Source of the DNA: an uncultured Oscillospiraceae bacterium
Lineage (GTDB): Bacteria; Bacillota; Clostridia; Oscillospirales; Oscillospiraceae
DNA: 8,496 bases
NCBI GenBank assembly: GCA_947630345.1
Contig: CANRHF010000082.1
Span: 1 to 8,496, forward strand
Reading direction: 5' to 3'
Shown here: piece by piece, positions 1 to 6,084 of the stretch
Numbering within the stretch: position 1 is the first letter of the stretch
How the letters are laid out: each line of letters starts with the position of its first letter
Translations under genes and position numbers: made by a program
Notes under the pieces: generated by a model
What the model was told of the DNA's origin: nothing
Database searches by the model: none
The model's input: the letters and a program-made list of their open reading frames with translations, nothing else

Positions 1-5
1 ACCAT

Positions 6-20
6 GGCGGTTTCACCGCC
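6..20. repeat. Small perfect hairpin (6-bp stem, 3-nt loop)
   Basis: GGCGGT at 6-11 pairs with ACCGCC at 15-20 around a TTC loop. No T-run follows on either strand, so it is not a convincing intrinsic terminator. It overlaps the stop codon of the short reading frame at 13-111 and lies downstream of the GHKL gene. Confidence 0.35.
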
Positions 21-111
21 TAAAGTAACGGATTTCTACCAGACTCATTAAATTTGCGCATAACTCTTGACAGTACCAAACTGTGATAGGGGTATTTGGG
101 GTATCAACCAT
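13..111 (-). CDS. Short hypothetical reading frame or gene remnant (32 aa)
   Basis: A minus-strand frame opens with ATG at 109-111 and ends with TGA at 13-15. It encodes a 32-residue peptide starting MVDTPNTPITVWYCQEL and ending IRYFRR. It lies 30 bp after the stop of the GHKL gene on the same strand. No Shine-Dalgarno sequence precedes the ATG. The frame stays open a little further upstream before meeting a stop. I do not recognise the peptide. It could be a remnant of a mobile-element gene, a small protein, or chance. The AT-rich composition matches the neighbouring GHKL gene. Confidence 0.25.
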   Translation of the reverse strand: MVDTPNTPITVWYCQELCANLMSLVEIRYFRR

Positions 112-141
112 ACGGAAAGGTGCAAGAAATAAGACCTAAAA

Positions 142-1596
142 TCAATTTGACGACTGAATCAGTCCTGATGCAATATTCCCAATTATCTCAGTCAGTTTGA
201 TTTCAAAATCTCTGCTTACATCATCGGCACCACTAATGGCATGAGCACATTCGTGAAGCAAAGTTCCTGCATAGTCTGAAAGAGAAACCAATTGAGTTCT
301 CAATATTAAAATTCTTCTTTTTGGCAACTCCCAAAGACCAACCACAGTATTTTGTGACGGTCCAAGCTCATATAATTTATCAACTATTTCGATAGACAAA
401 ACTTGTGGTGGCCTCCCACCTATCAATTTAAGTATATCATTAGTCCTGTCATATATTCGTATCTCTCTTGGCGTCAATTCGCTACGCTTTATTATAGTGG
501 GTTTAAAGCGTTCATTTTGTTCGGCAACAAACTGCGATGTTGTTTGAATCTTATTGTTATTATCGGAGTTCTTGTTTTGCTCGTTTATTTTATTTGCAAT
601 ATTGGAAGGTATAGTTATAATTTTATTTCCGCTACTATTTATTTCATCTATTGTGCTTGGCGATTCCCGCAATTCTTCGGGTGTAACAAATACAACTCTG
701 TCCTGCTTTTGACTAAGTTCAGTGATTGCGTGTAAAATAACATCGTTCCAGTTTAATTCGTCATGTTTACTTCCTATTTCATATCTTTGCAAATCGTCTG
801 TCAAATCACTTATAACTGCTTCGGATTCACAGTTCACTAGAATGTTCTTTACAGAATCAGTATATGCTGTACGTCCAACCGCAGTGCGTTCCCTATTGAG
901 TGCTCGCTTTATCTTCGTGTTCAGCAATGTTATATTGTATGAAAACAGGAAATTAGGTTCATCCGCAACTTTGACACCATTTATATAAATGTTTGCACTT
1001 TCACAGTTTCTTTTCAAAACGTCACCATATCGGGTTCTTTCCAGTATTTTTTCACTTGAAAATTTAAGAAAAAGAGCTTTTGCTTTTTCAATGTCGGCGT
1101 TTGTACAGCCCTCTAAGCAAAAATCAGTTCCCACCATTTTAGGATTATTTGAGTCCCTTATTTCAGCGTGTAAAGTAACTATATCCTCAAAGCCACTTTT
1201 TGAAGCCTGCTTCAATGTTATAATTCCATATTTTGACGTAATAGTGACCTTTACATTATGTCGATACAATGTGGCAAGCGCATCTTTAAGTCCAACTCCG
1301 AACCTGCCAATTAATTTATCGTTTTGAAGCTTTTCTTCGTTTTCATTCTGTGTTAAATGGTGATAGTTAAGACCACGTCCATAATCAACAATATGCCAAT
1401 TATTCCAATCATCGCTAAAAATAGAAATATCCGCAGTGCCTGTAATGATTTGCTCATCCAAGGCATTGGCAATTATTTCTCTGACAGCATGATAAACCTT
1501 CCAATTCTCAAGAATCTTTTCTATATTTAAATCGAATTCTCTCTTATCATGGTCAATTTTACTATTAGCCTCTTTTGCAGAATCAAATGTATTCAT
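142..1596 (-). CDS. GHKL (Hsp90/MORC-like) ATPase fused to HExxH metalloprotease-like domain
   Basis: This 484-residue protein has the three ATP-binding motifs of the GHKL fold. The N-box has E40, N44 and D47 in REIIANALDE, G1 is DYGRG (71-75), and G2 is GRFGVG (97-102). Residues 233-243 (LNRERTAVGRT) may be a conserved basic segment after the ATPase domain. A low-complexity Asn/Ser-rich linker spans about 318-355. The C-terminal domain contains HECAH (448-452) followed by SGADD and DFE; D458 or E465 could be the third metal ligand, and the family is not settled. No signal peptide or membrane segment is seen, so it is probably cytoplasmic. A strong AAAGGAG lies 6 nt before the ATG. The gene follows rlmD on the same strand with an 86-bp gap and no visible terminator, so readthrough is possible; a weak promoter candidate is TAGCAA/AATATC at 1653-1658/1629-1634 (plus-strand letters). 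Function is unknown. A role in stress response or defence is speculation from the domain pairing and island context. Confidence 0.88.
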   Translation of the reverse strand: MNTFDSAKEANSKIDHDKREFDLNIEKILENWKVYHAVREIIANALDEQIITGTADISIFSDDWNNWHIVDYGRGLNYHHLTQNENEEKLQNDKLIGRFGVGLKDALATLYRHNVKVTITSKYGIITLKQASKSGFEDIVTLHAEIRDSNNPKMVGTDFCLEGCTNADIEKAKALFLKFSSEKILERTRYGDVLKRNCESANIYINGVKVADEPNFLFSYNITLLNTKIKRALNRERTAVGRTAYTDSVKNILVNCESEAVISDLTDDLQRYEIGSKHDELNWNDVILHAITELSQKQDRVVFVTPEELRESPSTIDEINSSGNKIITIPSNIANKINEQNKNSDNNNKIQTTSQFVAEQNERFKPTIIKRSELTPREIRIYDRTNDILKLIGGRPPQVLSIEIVDKLYELGPSQNTVVGLWELPKRRILILRTQLVSLSDYAGTLLHECAHAISGADDVSRDFEIKLTEIIGNIASGLIQSSN

Positions 1597-1682
1597 TTTT
1601 TAACTCCTTTATATGAAAATGCCTTCCAAATATCTTTCGCTAATTCTTTGAATAGCAATTTAGCCCTGGAAGAATAAGTAGA

Positions 1683-3080
1683 TCATCCTAAAATGCTCCC
1701 CGCACCGCTCGCCAGGCACGGTTTCAGCACTTCAGGTTTTATCAAGCTCACCACCGTCTCCACATGGGCGCAGCGGGGGAAGAGGTCGAAGGCCCGGGCG
1801 GCGGCGAGGCGGTAGCCGTGGGTCTTCAGGAGCGCCACGTCCCGGGCCAGGGTGGCCGGGTCGCAGGAAATATAGGTCAGACGTGGGGGTGCCAGCTGGG
1901 CAATGGCCTGGACGGCCTCCCCGCTCAGGCCCTTCCGGGGCGGGTCTACCACGATGGCATCCGGCCGCAACCCCTGCTCCAGGAGGGACTGGGCCGCCGC
2001 GCCGGCGTCCCGGCAGAGAAATTCCACGTTTTGGACGCCGTTCCGGGCGGCGTTTTCCCGGGCGTCTTCCACCGCCTGGGGGATCACCTCCACCCCCAGC
2101 ACCTTCCCCGCCTGCCGGGCCAGAACCAGGGTAATGGTCCCCACGCCGCAGTACAGGTCCAAGGCGGTGTCCCGGTTGGTCAGCTCCGTCAGGTCCAGGG
2201 CGGCCTGGTACAGCCGCTGGGCCTGGTCGTGGTTCACCTGGTAGAAGGATCGGGCGGAGAGCCGGAAGGTCAGGCCGCAGAGGGCGTCCTCAATATAACC
2301 GGGGCCCCAGAGGGTCCAAAATTCCTCCCCCAAAATGGTGTTGCCCGGCTTTTCGTTGACGGACAGCACCAGACTGCGAAAGCCTGGGACGGTTTTCAGA
2401 CTGGCGATCAGCGCCTCTTTTTTAGGAAGGCCGTGGCCGTTCACCACCAGGCACACCAGAATCTGGCCGGACACCGCTCCCTTCCGAACGAAAATGTGCC
2501 GGACCAGGCCGGTGTGGGCGGTTTCATCATAGGGCGGGATCTGATAGCGGTTCATGTGGGCCAGGACCAGGTCCTTCACCCGGTCCATCTCCTCCGGCAG
2601 CAGCAGGCACCGGGCGCAGGGCACCACCTGATGGGTCCCCGCCCGGAAAAAGCCGGCCTGGGCATGGCCGGGGCGGCCCGTCAGCTGATACTGGGCCTTG
2701 TTCCGGTAGCCCTGCCAGTCCCGGGCGGCGGTGAGGGGCACGGACTCCAGGGACTCCCCCGCCAGGCGGTTCAGGGCCTGACGGACCCGCTCCGCCTTCA
2801 GACGGCATTCCTCGGCGTAGTCCATGTGCTGGAAGACGCAGCCGCCACAGAGCTTGGCCAGGGGGCAGGCCCGGTTCACCCGGTGGGGGGAGGACTCCAA
2901 AATTTCCGTCAGCTTCCCCGCCGCCCAGGTCTTGCCCACATGCTCGATCCGCAGACGGACCCGCTCCCCGGCGATGGCGTTGGGGAGGAACACCGCCTGG
3001 CCGTCGATTTTGGCAATGCCCCGACCGTCGGAGGTGTAATCCGTGACCACAGCCTCCAAAATTTGACCCTTTTCGATCAT
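1683..3080 (-). CDS. rlmD: 23S rRNA (uracil-C5)-methyltransferase, RlmD/RumA family
   Basis: This 465-residue enzyme would transfer a methyl group from SAM to carbon 5 of a uridine in 23S rRNA (U1939 in E. coli RlmD). Residues 1-60 form a TRAM RNA-binding domain. C72, C78, C81 and C158 match the four ligands of the RumA [4Fe-4S] cluster. The SAM-binding motif is LDLYCGVGT at 307-315, followed by VVDPPRKG at 377-384. The catalytic cysteine is C406 in SCDPAT, and the conserved E441 lies in HVETVV. The ATG overlaps the upstream GNAT stop as ATGA, and GGAGG lies 7 nt upstream, so the two genes are co-translated. About 20 extra residues follow HVETVV, and the gene stops at the edge of the AT-rich block, so the tail may have been altered by an insertion. 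Paralogues with other uridine targets (RlmCD type) cannot be excluded. Confidence 0.93.
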   Translation of the reverse strand: MIEKGQILEAVVTDYTSDGRGIAKIDGQAVFLPNAIAGERVRLRIEHVGKTWAAGKLTEILESSPHRVNRACPLAKLCGGCVFQHMDYAEECRLKAERVRQALNRLAGESLESVPLTAARDWQGYRNKAQYQLTGRPGHAQAGFFRAGTHQVVPCARCLLLPEEMDRVKDLVLAHMNRYQIPPYDETAHTGLVRHIFVRKGAVSGQILVCLVVNGHGLPKKEALIASLKTVPGFRSLVLSVNEKPGNTILGEEFWTLWGPGYIEDALCGLTFRLSARSFYQVNHDQAQRLYQAALDLTELTNRDTALDLYCGVGTITLVLARQAGKVLGVEVIPQAVEDARENAARNGVQNVEFLCRDAGAAAQSLLEQGLRPDAIVVDPPRKGLSGEAVQAIAQLAPPRLTYISCDPATLARDVALLKTHGYRLAAARAFDLFPRCAHVETVVSLIKPEVLKPCLASGAGSILG

Positions 3081-3544
3081 AGCCGCTCCTCCAAAAAAAT
3101 CCGCTGGGGCGTAAAGCCCTGGGCGGCGTAGAACGCCCGGGCGTCTTCGTTGAAGGCCCAGACATTTAAGGTGATGTCGTCAAAGTCCCGCCCCCGGGCG
3201 TAGGCCCGGACATGGGCCAGGAGAGCCGCCCCCACTCCCCGGCGGCGGTGGGCGGCGTCCACGCACAAATCGTCGATATAAAGGGTTCTCCTGCCGGTCA
3301 GGACCGGGTCGCCGGCAGTCTCCTTGTGGACGCAGAAGGCATAGCCCAGGACGGAATCCCCCTCCCGAGCCACAAAAATGGGCCGGTCCGGCCGCCGCAG
3401 CAGCGCTTCCAGAGCGATTTCATCATATTTTTGGGCGTTTGGCCGGAACAGGTCCGGTCGGCCAAGATGGTGGACCTGCCCCACCTGGCGCAAAAGCTCC
3501 AGCAGGGCGGGAATGTCCTCAACGGCCGCGTTTTGAATGACCAT
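3077..3544 (-). CDS. GNAT-family N-acetyltransferase
   Basis: This 155-residue single-domain protein belongs to the Gcn5-related acetyltransferase family, which moves an acetyl group from acetyl-CoA to an amine. Motif A is LCVDAAHRRRGVGAALL, residues 93-109, with the acetyl-CoA pyrophosphate loop R101-R-G-V-G-A106. Motif B is NVWAFNEDARAFYAAQGF, residues 127-144, the usual C-terminal hallmark with the conserved Tyr/Phe pair. The length is typical. AAAGGAGG lies 6 nt before the ATG and a good promoter lies about 30 bp upstream. The stop codon overlaps the rlmD start by 4 bp, making a two-gene operon. The substrate is not readable from sequence. Pairing with an rRNA methyltransferase could hint at ribosomal protein or small-molecule acetylation, but this is weak inference. 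Confidence 0.92.
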   Translation of the reverse strand: MVIQNAAVEDIPALLELLRQVGQVHHLGRPDLFRPNAQKYDEIALEALLRRPDRPIFVAREGDSVLGYAFCVHKETAGDPVLTGRRTLYIDDLCVDAAHRRRGVGAALLAHVRAYARGRDFDDITLNVWAFNEDARAFYAAQGFTPQRIFLEERL

Positions 3545-3574
3545 GGGGCGCCTCCTTTTGGGATTTGTGGAAAT

Positions 3575-3603
3575 ATTGTAGCATATTTTGTTCCCGGTTG
3601 CAA
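3575..3603 (-). promoter_or_regulatory. Promoter of the GNAT-rlmD operon
   Basis: Read on the minus strand, TTGCAA (-35, 3598-3603) is followed by a 17-nt spacer and TACAAT (-10, 3575-3580). TGC directly before the -10 makes it an extended -10. The predicted start near 3568 gives a leader of about 25 nt with the Shine-Dalgarno close to the ATG. The -35 is shared with the divergent promoter. Confidence 0.75.
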
Positions 3604-3626
3604 TGGGGGCCGGAATGTGATACCAT
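3598..3626 (+). promoter_or_regulatory. Promoter of the radical SAM gene, sharing its -35 with the GNAT promoter
   Basis: On the plus strand the same self-complementary TTGCAA (3598-3603) is followed by a 17-nt spacer and TACCAT (3621-3626), preceded by TGA as an extended -10. Transcription would start near 3633, leaving a very short leader that begins at about the AAAGGAGG ribosome binding site (3633-3640). The -10 is less consensus than that of the divergent promoter. Confidence 0.6.
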
Positions 3627-3647
3627 TGAAGGAAAGGAGGGAATTGG

Positions 3648-4505
3648 ATGGACTATGCTTCCTGCGCACTCTGCCCCCGGATGTGCGGCGTGGACCGTAC
3701 CGCTGGGGAACTGGGCTTCTGCCGGTGCCCGGACACGGCTTTGGTGGCCAAGGTCATGCGCCATGCCTGGGAGGAGCCAGCCCTGGCGGGGCCGGGGGGC
3801 AGCGGGGCCATTTTCTTCGGCGGCTGCACCCTGGGGTGCCGGTACTGCCAGAACCGGGCCATCAGCGGCGGGCCGGTGGGGACCCCCATGGACGCCGCCG
3901 CCCTCCGGGCCGCCATGGAGGGCCTGATCCGGGAGGGCGCGGAGAACATCGACCTCATCACCCCCACCCATTTTCTGCCCACCATCCTCCCGGCCCTGCG
4001 GCCCAAGCTGCCGGTGCCGGTGGTGTACAACTGCGGCGGCTACGAGCGGGTGGAGACCATCGCCGCGCTGGACGGACTGGTGGATGTGTACCTGCCGGAC
4101 CTGAAATACGCCGACAGTGGCCTGGCCCGCCGCCTTTCCGGGGCGGAGGACTATTTTGAAACCGCCTGCCGGACCATTGAAGCCATGGTGCGCCAGGTAG
4201 GGCCTGTTCAGTGGCAGGGAGACCGGGTGGTTCGGGGCGTCATCGTGCGGCACCTGATCCTGCCGGGGCAGGTGGAAAACTCCCTGCGGGTGCTGGACTA
4301 TCTGGGCGACGCCTTTGCCCCGGGGCAGATTTTGGTCAGCCTGATGCGGCAGTACACCCCCATGGGCGGCCTGCCCGCCCCCTTCGACCGGACGGTGACG
4401 GAGGAGGAGTACCAGGCGGCGCTGAGCTGGGTCTATCTGAATCGGCTGGAGGGCTTCACCCAGGAGGCGGAAGCGGCGGATCGGCAATACATCCCGGATT
4501 TTTAA
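3648..4505 (+). CDS. Radical SAM protein, PflX/COG1313-like (pyruvate formate-lyase activating enzyme-like)
   Basis: This 285-residue protein has the radical SAM signature C60-x3-C64-x2-C67 (GGCTLGCRYCQN), which binds the [4Fe-4S] cluster that cleaves S-adenosylmethionine. An N-terminal cysteine group, C6, C9, C13, C25 and C27 (CALCPRMCGV, then GFCRC), resembles the CxLCPRxC opening of PflX-type proteins and could hold another metal site. YNCGGYE (about 126-132) and LPDLKYAD (about 149-156) fit the PflA-like core. The PflX branch is often annotated as a glycyl-radical enzyme activase, but its reaction is not established, and no glycyl-radical enzyme is in this window. AAAGGAGG lies 7 nt before the chosen ATG. 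The gene is monocistronic, with its own promoter and a terminator just after the stop. The family call is firm; the substrate is unknown. Confidence 0.9.
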   Translation: MDYASCALCPRMCGVDRTAGELGFCRCPDTALVAKVMRHAWEEPALAGPGGSGAIFFGGCTLGCRYCQNRAISGGPVGTPMDAAALRAAMEGLIREGAENIDLITPTHFLPTILPALRPKLPVPVVYNCGGYERVETIAALDGLVDVYLPDLKYADSGLARRLSGAEDYFETACRTIEAMVRQVGPVQWQGDRVVRGVIVRHLILPGQVENSLRVLDYLGDAFAPGQILVSLMRQYTPMGGLPAPFDRTVTEEEYQAALSWVYLNRLEGFTQEAEAADRQYIPDF

Positions 4506-4521
4506 AGCTTTTTGGCAAAAT

Positions 4522-4551
4522 GCCCGCTGGGAGCCCCCGGCGGGCGTTTTT
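4522..4551 (+). terminator. Intrinsic terminator of the radical SAM gene
   Basis: GCCCGCTGG (4522-4530) pairs with CCGGCGGGC (4537-4545) with one T-G wobble, plus a further G-C pair at 4531/4536 and a short loop. A run of five T follows at 4547-4551. It lies 17 nt after the stop codon and isolates this gene from the transporter operon. Confidence 0.88.
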
Positions 4552-4568
4552 CCTGTGCAGTTGGGCAA

Positions 4569-4596
4569 TTGCATTTTTAGAGAAATGTGGTAAAAT
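4569..4596 (+). promoter_or_regulatory. Promoter of the ABC importer operon
   Basis: TTGCAT (-35, 4569-4574), a 16-nt spacer and TAAAAT (-10, 4591-4596) with TGG directly upstream form an extended -10 promoter. The leader of about 37 nt is too short for a T-box, SAM or cysteine-type riboswitch, so control, if any, is probably by a DNA-binding protein. A 4-bp inverted repeat GTTG/CAAC (4607-4610, 4617-4620) lies in the leader but is too short to call an operator. Confidence 0.7.
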
Positions 4597-4639
4597 ATAG
4601 GAAACCGTTGCGAACACAACCAATTTTTAGGAGACACAT

Positions 4640-5305
4640 ATGGACGGACGTCTGATCGGCATTCTCATCGACTCCTTTTGGAAAATTCTGCTCCCCGGCC
4701 TCACCGCTACCATTCCCCTGACGATCATTTCCTTCTCCATTGCCATGGTCATCGCGGTGATCGTGGCGCTGATTCAATTCGCCAACATCCGGCTGCTGAA
4801 GCAGCTGTGCCGGTTTTATATCTGGGTCATTCGGGGCACGCCGCTGCTGGTGCAGCTGTTCGTGGTGTTCTATGGGCTGCCCCGGGTAGGCGTCATCATC
4901 GACCCCTTCCCGGCGGCGGTGATCGTCTTTTCCATCAACGAGGGGGCCTACTCGGCAGAGGTGGTCCGGGCAGCCCTGGAGGCGGTGCCCGCCGGGCAGA
5001 TCGAGGCGGGCTACTGTGTGGGCATGAACTACTTGCAGATCATGTGGCACATCGTCCTGCCTCAGGCCATGCGGATCGCCTTTCCGCCCCTGTCCAACTC
5101 CCTGATCGCCATGGTGAAGGACACCTCCCTGGCCGCCAACATCACCGTGGTGGAGATGTTCATGGAAACCCAGCGGATCGTGGCCCGGACCTGGGAGCCC
5201 CTGGCGCTGTACATCGAGGTGGGGCTCATCTACCTGCTGTTCTGCACCGTGCTGACCAAGCTCCAGAGCTTCGGGGAAAAGAGGATGCGTACCTATGGAA
5301 AATAA
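4640..5305 (+). CDS. tcyB: Polar amino-acid (probably L-cystine) ABC transporter permease
   Basis: This 221-residue membrane protein has about five hydrophobic segments (roughly 13-48, 58-80, 88-105, 150-175, 187-207). The permease-ATPase coupling EAA loop is EAGYCVGMNYLQIMWHIVLP, residues 122-141. IRGTPLLVQLFVVFYGLP (64-81) and SLIAMVKDTSLAA (154-166) are hallmarks of the His/Glu/Gln/cystine permease family. The overall pattern resembles Bacillus TcyB and E. coli YecS (TcyL), so cystine is the favoured substrate, but the permease alone does not prove it. AGGAG lies 6 nt before the ATG. Its 3' end overlaps the ATPase gene by 11 bp. With a single permease gene, the channel is expected to be a homodimer in the cytoplasmic membrane. 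Confidence 0.9.
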   Translation: MDGRLIGILIDSFWKILLPGLTATIPLTIISFSIAMVIAVIVALIQFANIRLLKQLCRFYIWVIRGTPLLVQLFVVFYGLPRVGVIIDPFPAAVIVFSINEGAYSAEVVRAALEAVPAGQIEAGYCVGMNYLQIMWHIVLPQAMRIAFPPLSNSLIAMVKDTSLAANITVVEMFMETQRIVARTWEPLALYIEVGLIYLLFCTVLTKLQSFGEKRMRTYGK

Positions 5306-6077
5306 CGCCATGCTGGAGGTCCGGGGCCTGAAAAAGCGGTTCGGCAACCTGGAAGTATTGAAAGGCGTCGATCTGACCGTCCATCAGGGAGACGTGGTGG
5401 CGATTTTAGGGCCCAGCGGCTCGGGAAAAACCACCTTCCTGCGCTGCCTCAATTTCCTGGAGACCGCCGACGAGGGGACCCTGGTCTTTGATGGGGAAGT
5501 CTTTCATCTGGGGAAGGTCCCCCGGCGGGACGTGGCCCGGCTGCGGAAGAAGACTGCTTTCGTCTTTCAGAATTACAACCTGTTCCTCAACAAGACCGCC
5601 CTGCAGAACGTGATGCAGGGCCTCCAGGTCGCCCGGAAGGTCCCCAAGGCCCAGGCGGAGGCCCGAGCCAAGGCGGCGCTGGACAAGGTAGGCCTGGCAG
5701 ACCGGTATAACTACTACCCCCATCAGCTCTCCGGCGGTCAGCAGCAGCGGGTGGCCATCGCCCGGGCCCTGGCCACGGAGCCGGAGATCATCTACTTTGA
5801 CGAGCCCACCTCCGCCTTGGACCCGGAGCTGATCGGGGAGGTGCTGGCGGTGATGCGGCAGCTGGCCCGGGAGGGGATGACCATGCTGGTAGTCACCCAT
5901 GAGCTGCATTTTGCCCGGGAGGTCTCCAGCCAGGTGATCTTCATGGAGGGCGGGCAGGTGCTGGAATCCGGCGATGCCGAAGCTTTCTTCCAGAACCCGA
6001 AAGAGGCCCGGACCCGGGCGTTTCTTCGTACCATCAGCGGCCGCGAGGCCGGTGAAATTGACCCCAAAAAGGAGTAA
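5295..6077 (+). CDS. tcyC: Polar amino-acid (probably L-cystine) ABC transporter ATPase
   Basis: This 260-residue nucleotide-binding subunit drives the importer. It has Walker A GPSGSGKT (39-46), Q-loop Q92 in FQNYNLF, signature LSGGQ (145-149), Walker B IIYFDE (165-170), D-loop SALD and the H-loop H202. The FQNYNLFLNKTALQNV stretch is typical of the polar amino-acid (HisP/GlnQ/TcyC) group. The start overlaps the permease stop by 11 bp, indicating translational coupling, with a weak GAGG about 10 nt upstream. A second ATG at codon 6 is possible but has no better ribosome site. The C-terminus is about a dozen residues longer than the core fold needs. All catalytic motifs are intact. The family is certain; the substrate is inferred from the partner genes. 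Confidence 0.93.
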   Translation: MENNAMLEVRGLKKRFGNLEVLKGVDLTVHQGDVVAILGPSGSGKTTFLRCLNFLETADEGTLVFDGEVFHLGKVPRRDVARLRKKTAFVFQNYNLFLNKTALQNVMQGLQVARKVPKAQAEARAKAALDKVGLADRYNYYPHQLSGGQQQRVAIARALATEPEIIYFDEPTSALDPELIGEVLAVMRQLAREGMTMLVVTHELHFAREVSSQVIFMEGGQVLESGDAEAFFQNPKEARTRAFLRTISGREAGEIDPKKE

Positions 6078-6084
6078 GAAATCT

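Larger units (their letters stand above)
1..1681. mobile_element. AT-rich, probably horizontally acquired block (left end not in window)
   Basis: Base composition changes sharply at about 1680. To the left the DNA is AT-rich, with many A/T-ending codons; to the right it is strongly GC-rich up to about 7600. The block begins right after the stop codon of rlmD and contains the GHKL/HExxH gene and a short reading frame. No integrase, transposase or direct repeat is visible in the window, so the element type is unknown. From general knowledge, some integrative elements of Gram-positive bacteria insert at the 3' end of the rum/rlmD gene, which fits this position. Calling it a mobile segment is inference from composition and location. 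Confidence 0.5.

Noticed and set aside
67..95. Plus-strand promoter beginning with TTGACA at 67-72 in the AT-rich block
   Set aside because: No acceptable -10 lies 16-18 nt downstream, and no plus-strand gene follows.
1764..3131. Long plus-strand open frame (455 codons) opposite rlmD
   Set aside because: It is fully antisense to a clear rlmD gene, is Gly/Pro/Gln-rich with no family motif, and has no good ribosome site. Long antisense frames are expected in GC-rich genes.
3519..4637. Minus-strand open frame (372 codons) opposite the radical SAM gene
   Set aside because: It runs through the terminator, the radical SAM gene and the shared promoter, and its product has His/Gly/Pro-rich shadow composition.
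4597..4639. Riboswitch or T-box in the transporter leader
   Set aside because: The leader is about 37 nt with no long stem, specifier loop or terminator alternative.
5974..6084. Upstream start for the binding lipoprotein gene
   Set aside because: It lies inside the ATPase gene and adds a basic, non-signal N-terminus before a perfect lipoprotein signal peptide starting at 6085.
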